In this document: piece by piece, positions 61,001-64,000 of the stretch | Layout of the letters: each line of letters begins with the position of its first letter | How positions within the stretch are numbered: the first letter of the stretch is position 1 | Assembly: GCA_017553325.1 (NCBI GenBank) | Contig: JAFZMH010000009.1 | Span: 1 to 64,000 of the forward strand | Direction of reading: 5' to 3' | Origin: Clostridia bacterium | GTDB taxonomy: Bacteria; Bacillota; Clostridia; Christensenellales; CAG-917 | Length of the DNA stretch: 64,000 nucleotides | Made by a program: the position numbers and the translations under genes | The notes under the pieces: generated by a model | The model's input: the letters and a program-made list of their open reading frames with translations, nothing else | The model's database searches: none | Told to the model about the DNA's origin: nothing

Positions 61001-61250
61001 TATCAATATGGACGCTATCTTCTCTTATCGTGGATATGAATCTGCCGATGGCACAAGGGAAGAAGGCAAATTTCTTGATGGTCGCGACGTCTACGTTTAT
61101 ACGTTCGATGATGGTGCCATAGCAAAGGTCGATGTCGAAACCGGCATTTGCCTCAGCTTGGAATTTGAAGACTCGGATATTGCTTATACGGTGACGGCGC
61201 TCTATCTCGGCAACGACGTTGATGAGATTGAGGTGCCGACTGTAGCATAA
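58062..61250 (+). CDS. Large lipoprotein with four diverged repeats, unknown function
   Basis: 1062 aa. The signal peptide ends in the lipobox VLTSC. Four beta-rich repeats of about 130-200 residues recur, each ending in a GRxxxKY strand and a (I/V)DKxTGxC motif: AGRSCDKYV / DKGTGVCLKY, LGREQEKF / DKETGICTMW, LGRSVDKFV / DKATGVSLYN and DGRDVYVY / DVETGICLSL. Between the first two repeats is another domain (about 300-410) and a linker rich in Gly, Glu and Ser (about 410-450). No named family is recognised; the repeats recall LolA/LppX-like lipid-binding lipoproteins in outline only. AAAAGGAG precedes the ATG. Confidence 0.87.
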   Translation: MKKHSKLLLIVAIVVVMAMLVAVLTSCGLKNTVENLMGGGNNGDEINISDDYDSTQVEAHLNALKADGVFVKLQLDYSDSDDGAGETEYMAYGAKGDIYFYQYGDANDQVYVDMRSDDYIVVYEMDAEEGQAPVWTKEITYYDQYYTKETIQRLALVEAGSVWMYLANYAQVGAGAGTKSTATVAGRSCDKYVYSEGYAGIGGAFSYSQEYCIDKGTGVCLKYAASVSATSLEGSGSAAVNFEATQFLTTWNPTLPTVDEAHTTYTNEPQNGSSGGNGNQQQGDNQPAASNAFANKMLLVTMTAPALDVQTDRMLSEAYVSLFADGTFEMASGFGFITGSYTVSGDVATLSARALYNAQGEASQSIPASYLSMQITHSLGSYTFPMTITQENGTTVSVTLTMRASTVAPTHSGGNESGEQGEQGGNSEVDPGGNSEGGEGEGGGEVIHIGDETPMYDNYPVATFRDNLSRFFASGLYVEYNYKVEDKTNGNGQFANAHVYAGIKNNIGFVKNEYTGYSAYFEFGDTSVIVHPYDMTAGDYDRTGTEWGYDVLDLDKNGAILYEVFGYNFGWYGYGYDLSQDWANAHDFFQSLMFRYTRRGVNNGAYRVGQVSMLGREQEKFTDAENNSIVIDKETGICTMWARRDANENFSAVQLKTGNQVEITLFEHIGSNPGDENDETTIIASYPHIADSTNIDALIANGFSASFNITYRDKTDVERVSDAITIEAKGGIYHLTNGQNQDEEFIVDFSESEDYYVYYLKEDGVWTAERKYYEQESTTRARMESGLRSNIDACFKIDSSYAHWSGMTKTTDTFLGRSVDKFVNTISNITLTVYVDKATGVSLYNTVIYGQPGAQYTYAKAYRATAFSTQVRSIELPEVEVQVPALTYTIEETFGSSTTLQNKIWELSEGDGIYCVMTADYGEYGTQTYTYWAKENKYSVAGVDYEAVFVMNGDTGVVYYNSEGDWEGPYDVDIATLSGAINMDAIFSYRGYESADGTREEGKFLDGRDVYVYTFDDGAIAKVDVETGICLSLEFEDSDIAYTVTALYLGNDVDEIEVPTVA

Positions 61251-61282
61251 TCACTTACACTTTGTGTAAACAAACAAAAAAG

Positions 61283-61304
61283 CCTCGCATAGCGAGGTTT
61301 TTTT
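61283..61304. terminator. Bidirectional terminator
   Basis: CCTCGC-ATA-GCGAGG with A run before and TTTTTTT after, between convergent genes. Confidence 0.88.
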
Positions 61305-61464
61305 ATTGCTCTTTTTTGTCATCGCAAGAGTAGGGGCAACTTTTGCAATCCCCGCAACACGAGGATATTGGCTTGCCCTTCTTTTTGGCGATAATTATTG
61401 CCGTGATTGCGCCTACAACGGCGACAGCCACGCAGACGATGATGATTATTGTTGGCGTATTCAT
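61303..61464 (-). CDS. FeoB-associated Cys-rich membrane protein
   Basis: 53 aa. One N-terminal membrane helix is followed by a basic KKKGK and the Cys cluster SSCCGDCKSCPYSC. Such small proteins sit next to feoB in many Bacillota and are thought to help iron uptake. AAGGGA precedes the ATG, 47 bases after the feoAB stop. Confidence 0.92.
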   Translation of the reverse strand: MNTPTIIIIVCVAVAVVGAITAIIIAKKKGKPISSCCGDCKSCPYSCDDKKEQ

Positions 61465-61511
61465 AGTTTCCCTTGAAATCGCACTGTTTTGCGATTTGCC
61501 GTGTGCGGTTT

Positions 61512-63878
61512 TTACAATACTCCGGCGGCGAAGCCGATAAGACTCACAACTCCTGCGCAAAGCCACGCTATCACGCATTGCCCCACAACGACGCTGATTG
61601 CCCACTTTATGCCGAGTTCCTTGCGTATGGAGGCGATTGCCGCCACGCAGGGGGTGTACAGGGCGCAGAATACAAGGAGGGAGAAGGCGGCGCAAGGGGA
61701 GATGAGCCCGACGATTGTGTCCACGCCACCCAGCACTTCAAGCGTAGAGACGACGCTCTCCTTTGCCATAAAGCCGGTGATGAGGGCGGTTGTGATTTGC
61801 CAGTTGCCAAACCCAAGGGGTTTGAAGATATAGGAGATGCCACCCGCTATCGTTGCGAGTATGCTGTCGCTCCCGCCTTCTTCGACGAGTTGGAACTTGA
61901 AGTTGAAGGATTGCAAGAACCATATAATAATCGTTGCGATGAGGATGACGGTGAAGGCGCGTTTCAAAAAGTCCTTCGTCTTGTCCCAAAGCAGCATTAG
62001 CACGTTCTTGACGCCCGGGAGGCGGTAGTTGGGCAGTTCCATGACAAACGGCACCGCTTCGCCCTTGAACGCCGTAGCCTTTGAGATGAGGGCAAAGATT
62101 ATGCCGACGATGATGCCGATAAAGTACATCGCAATCATCACGAGCCAAGCGTATTTGCCAAAGAATGCCACGGACAGGAAACTGTATATCGGCAGTTTTG
62201 CCGAGCAACTCATAAACGGGGTGAGCAATATCGTCATTTTGCGGTCTCTCGCGCTCGGGAGGGTTCTCGTCGCCATAACCCCCGGGACGGTGCACCCAAA
62301 GCCTATCAGCATCGGCACTATGCTCTTGCCGGACAAGCCTATCTTGCGCAGTATTTTGTCCATAACGAACGCCACGCGCGCCATATAACCGCTGTCTTCA
62401 AGGAGCGAGAGGAACAAGAACAGCACGACGATTATCGGGATAAACGACAGCACACTGCCTACGCCTTCGAATATACCTTTTATAACGAGCGACTGCACGA
62501 CGGGGTTGACGTTTGCGTTTGTCATCGCGTCGTCAAGCAGGTTCGTGAGGGCGGTGATGCCCATTTCAAGCCCCATTTGCAGGTAGTAGCCTATCACCCT
62601 GAAGGTCAAGAAGAACACAGTCGCCATTATGAGGATGAATATCGGTATCGCGGTGTATTTGCCCGTCAACACCTTGTCTATCTTGCGACTGCGCGCATGT
62701 TCCTTGCTCTCTTTTGGCTTTTTGACCGTCTGCGCCACGAGGTTTTGTATGAAAGAAAAGCGCATATCCGCAATGGCGGCGGAGCGGTCCAGTCCGCGTT
62801 CCTCCTCCATTTGGACGATGATGTGCTCAATCATTTCCTTTTCGTTGTCGTCGAGGTTCAGAGCGTCTATGATGAGGTTGTCGCCCTCCACAAGTTTGCA
62901 CGCCGCAAAACGAATGGGAATATTCGCCGCCTTCGCGTGGTCCTCGATTAAGTGCATTATGCCGTGCAGACATCTGTGCACCGCGCCGCCGTGTTCCGTC
63001 TTGTCACAGAAGTCCGTGCGCGCAGGCTGTTCTTGATAGGTCGCAACGTGTATCGCGTGGTTTACAAGCTCGTCCACGCCTTGATTTTTCGCCGCGGAGA
63101 TGGGGACTACCGGAATGCCCAGCAATTCCTCCATAGCGTTGACGTCAATCTCTCCGCCGTTGCCCTTGACCTCGTCCATCATATTGAGCGCGAGCACCAT
63201 AGGCGTTTCCAATTCCATAAGTTGCATGGTGAGGTAGAGATTGCGCTCTATGTTGGTCGCATCGACTATGTCGATGATACCCTTGGGTTTTTGCTCGATT
63301 ATGTATTTGCGGGACACTATCTCCTCGTCGCTGTACGGGGAGAGGGAGTATATTCCGGGTAGGTCCATAACCTTCGTGTCGGGGTGCCCCTTTATCTTGC
63401 CGCTCTTTTGGTCGACGGTCACGCCGGGGAAGTTGCCCACGTGTTGATTCGAGCCCGTTATTTGATTGAAAAGCGTCGTCTTGCCGCAGTTTTGGTTGCC
63501 TGCAAGCGCAAACGTCAAGAGCGTCCCCTCGGGGAGCGGGTTCTCCGTCGCCTTTTCGTGGTAGCGTCCGCCTTCGCCGAGACCGGGATGTTCGCGCTTT
63601 TGATAGTCCTTGTTTTCGTCCGCTTGGGGGATTGCGTCCTCTTTTTGCTTGACGTACGGCTCGCTCACCTCGATTTTGTCCGCGTCTTGAAGGCGCAAAG
63701 TGAGCTCGTAGCCGTGTACGAGCAGTTCAATCGGGTCGCCCATAGGGGCGTATTTGACAAGCGTAATCTCCACTCCCGGTATCATACCCATATCAAGGAA
63801 GTGTTGACGGAGCGCACCTTCGCCTCCCACCGCTTGTATTGTGGCGCTTTCGCCGATTTTCAAGTCCTTTATAGTCAT
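61512..63878 (-). CDS. feoB: Ferrous iron transport protein, FeoA-FeoB fusion
   Basis: 788 aa. Residues 1-75 are a FeoA SH3-like domain (starting MTIKDLKIGESATI). After a charged linker comes the FeoB G domain, with G1 GNQNCGKTT, G3 DLPG and the G4-like LNMMDE, then the membrane domain with two gate repeats, including PMLIGFGCTVPGVMATR. It imports Fe(II) under anaerobic conditions. AAGGAA precedes the ATG, and a consensus promoter lies at 63900-63927. It forms an operon with the Cys-rich gene. Confidence 0.96.
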   Translation of the reverse strand: MTIKDLKIGESATIQAVGGEGALRQHFLDMGMIPGVEITLVKYAPMGDPIELLVHGYELTLRLQDADKIEVSEPYVKQKEDAIPQADENKDYQKREHPGLGEGGRYHEKATENPLPEGTLLTFALAGNQNCGKTTLFNQITGSNQHVGNFPGVTVDQKSGKIKGHPDTKVMDLPGIYSLSPYSDEEIVSRKYIIEQKPKGIIDIVDATNIERNLYLTMQLMELETPMVLALNMMDEVKGNGGEIDVNAMEELLGIPVVPISAAKNQGVDELVNHAIHVATYQEQPARTDFCDKTEHGGAVHRCLHGIMHLIEDHAKAANIPIRFAACKLVEGDNLIIDALNLDDNEKEMIEHIIVQMEEERGLDRSAAIADMRFSFIQNLVAQTVKKPKESKEHARSRKIDKVLTGKYTAIPIFILIMATVFFLTFRVIGYYLQMGLEMGITALTNLLDDAMTNANVNPVVQSLVIKGIFEGVGSVLSFIPIIVVLFLFLSLLEDSGYMARVAFVMDKILRKIGLSGKSIVPMLIGFGCTVPGVMATRTLPSARDRKMTILLTPFMSCSAKLPIYSFLSVAFFGKYAWLVMIAMYFIGIIVGIIFALISKATAFKGEAVPFVMELPNYRLPGVKNVLMLLWDKTKDFLKRAFTVILIATIIIWFLQSFNFKFQLVEEGGSDSILATIAGGISYIFKPLGFGNWQITTALITGFMAKESVVSTLEVLGGVDTIVGLISPCAAFSLLVFCALYTPCVAAIASIRKELGIKWAISVVVGQCVIAWLCAGVVSLIGFAAGVL

Positions 63879-63899
63879 ATTTTTTCCTTTTCCACAATA

Positions 63900-63927
63900 A
63901 TAATAGCATAAATTTTGCGGTTGTCAA
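63900..63927 (-). promoter_or_regulatory. feoAB promoter
   Basis: Minus strand TTGACA (63922-63927), 16-bp spacer, TATTAT (63900-63905). AT-rich sequence upstream (63935-63960) may hold a regulator site, but no clear Fur or DtxR box is seen. Confidence 0.7.
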
Positions 63928-64000
63928 CGAAATGTGAAATTTTTTTCATGTTTATTTCGACATCGTTCGCATTTTGCATTGTTATCTCGCCAAACTATTT

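Overview
The window looks like a chromosomal segment of a Gram-positive, probably anaerobic Bacillota (Clostridia-type) bacterium. The evidence is a type III glutamine synthetase, paired GlgC/GlgD, rubrerythrin, a radical-SAM ribonucleotide reductase activase, mrnC-rlmB-sigH gene order, a zinc-type S18, a FeoA-FeoB fusion and many large lipoproteins with Gram-positive-style lipoboxes. An uncultured gut lineage such as Christensenellales is plausible, but that is inference. No phage, transposase or CRISPR array was found.

Layout. 0.2-4.3 kb: pyrG and glnN on the minus strand. 4.7-9.0 kb: a purB-purA-guaA purine operon. 9.3-10.3 kb: rpsF-ssb-rpsR. 10.6-13.2 kb (minus): an HTH/zinc-ribbon membrane protein, then the mrnC-rlmB-sigH block. 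13.3-17.2 kb: a transglutaminase-like lipoprotein and a CDF metal exporter. 17.3-17.7 kb: an unassigned structured non-coding region. 17.9-28.6 kb: a glycogen island, glgB-glgC-glgD, glgA, glgP and a cytoplasmic GH13 glucan hydrolase. 28.6-33.6 kb: a divergent XRE/zinc-finger membrane protein pair with clear operators, mrp, rubrerythrin, nrdG-type activase and a two-gene chromate-type transporter. 33.6-38.3 kb (minus): an MFS sugar transporter with a large extracellular insert, a membrane protein with three tandem WHP repeats, and phosphoglucomutase. 38.5-39.4 kb: a frameshifted barnase toxin with a barstar-like immunity gene. 39.4-44.7 kb: VanW, ZIP transporter, BirA, an unknown protein and a lipase-like lipoprotein. 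44.8-48.2 kb: tldD-tldE and a membrane protein. 48.4-49.1 kb: four tRNA genes. 49.3-51.7 kb: msrA, free-Met-R-sulfoxide reductase and a membrane-LuxR protein. 51.9-61.3 kb: two very large lipoproteins around a membrane protein. 61.3-63.9 kb: ferrous iron uptake (feoAB and its Cys-rich partner).

The glycogen genes form one pathway. Phosphoglucomutase makes glucose-1-P, GlgC/GlgD make ADP-glucose, GlgA and GlgB build the polymer, and GlgP and the GH13 enzyme degrade it.

The most notable pattern is a family of nine roughly 125-bp palindromic intergenic elements (A-I). Each has long terminal arms (A's left arm lies outside the window), a small hairpin after the left arm, a long hairpin capped by a GTAC/GTAC (once ATAC/GTAT) stem, and a conserved unpaired tail ending in CATC. 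Stem sequences differ between copies but stay complementary, and all nine point the same way whatever the direction of the flanking genes. Other highlights are the barnase gene broken only in G-tracts, several promoters placed so that the mRNA would be leaderless, and two operators that sit inside promoter spacers.
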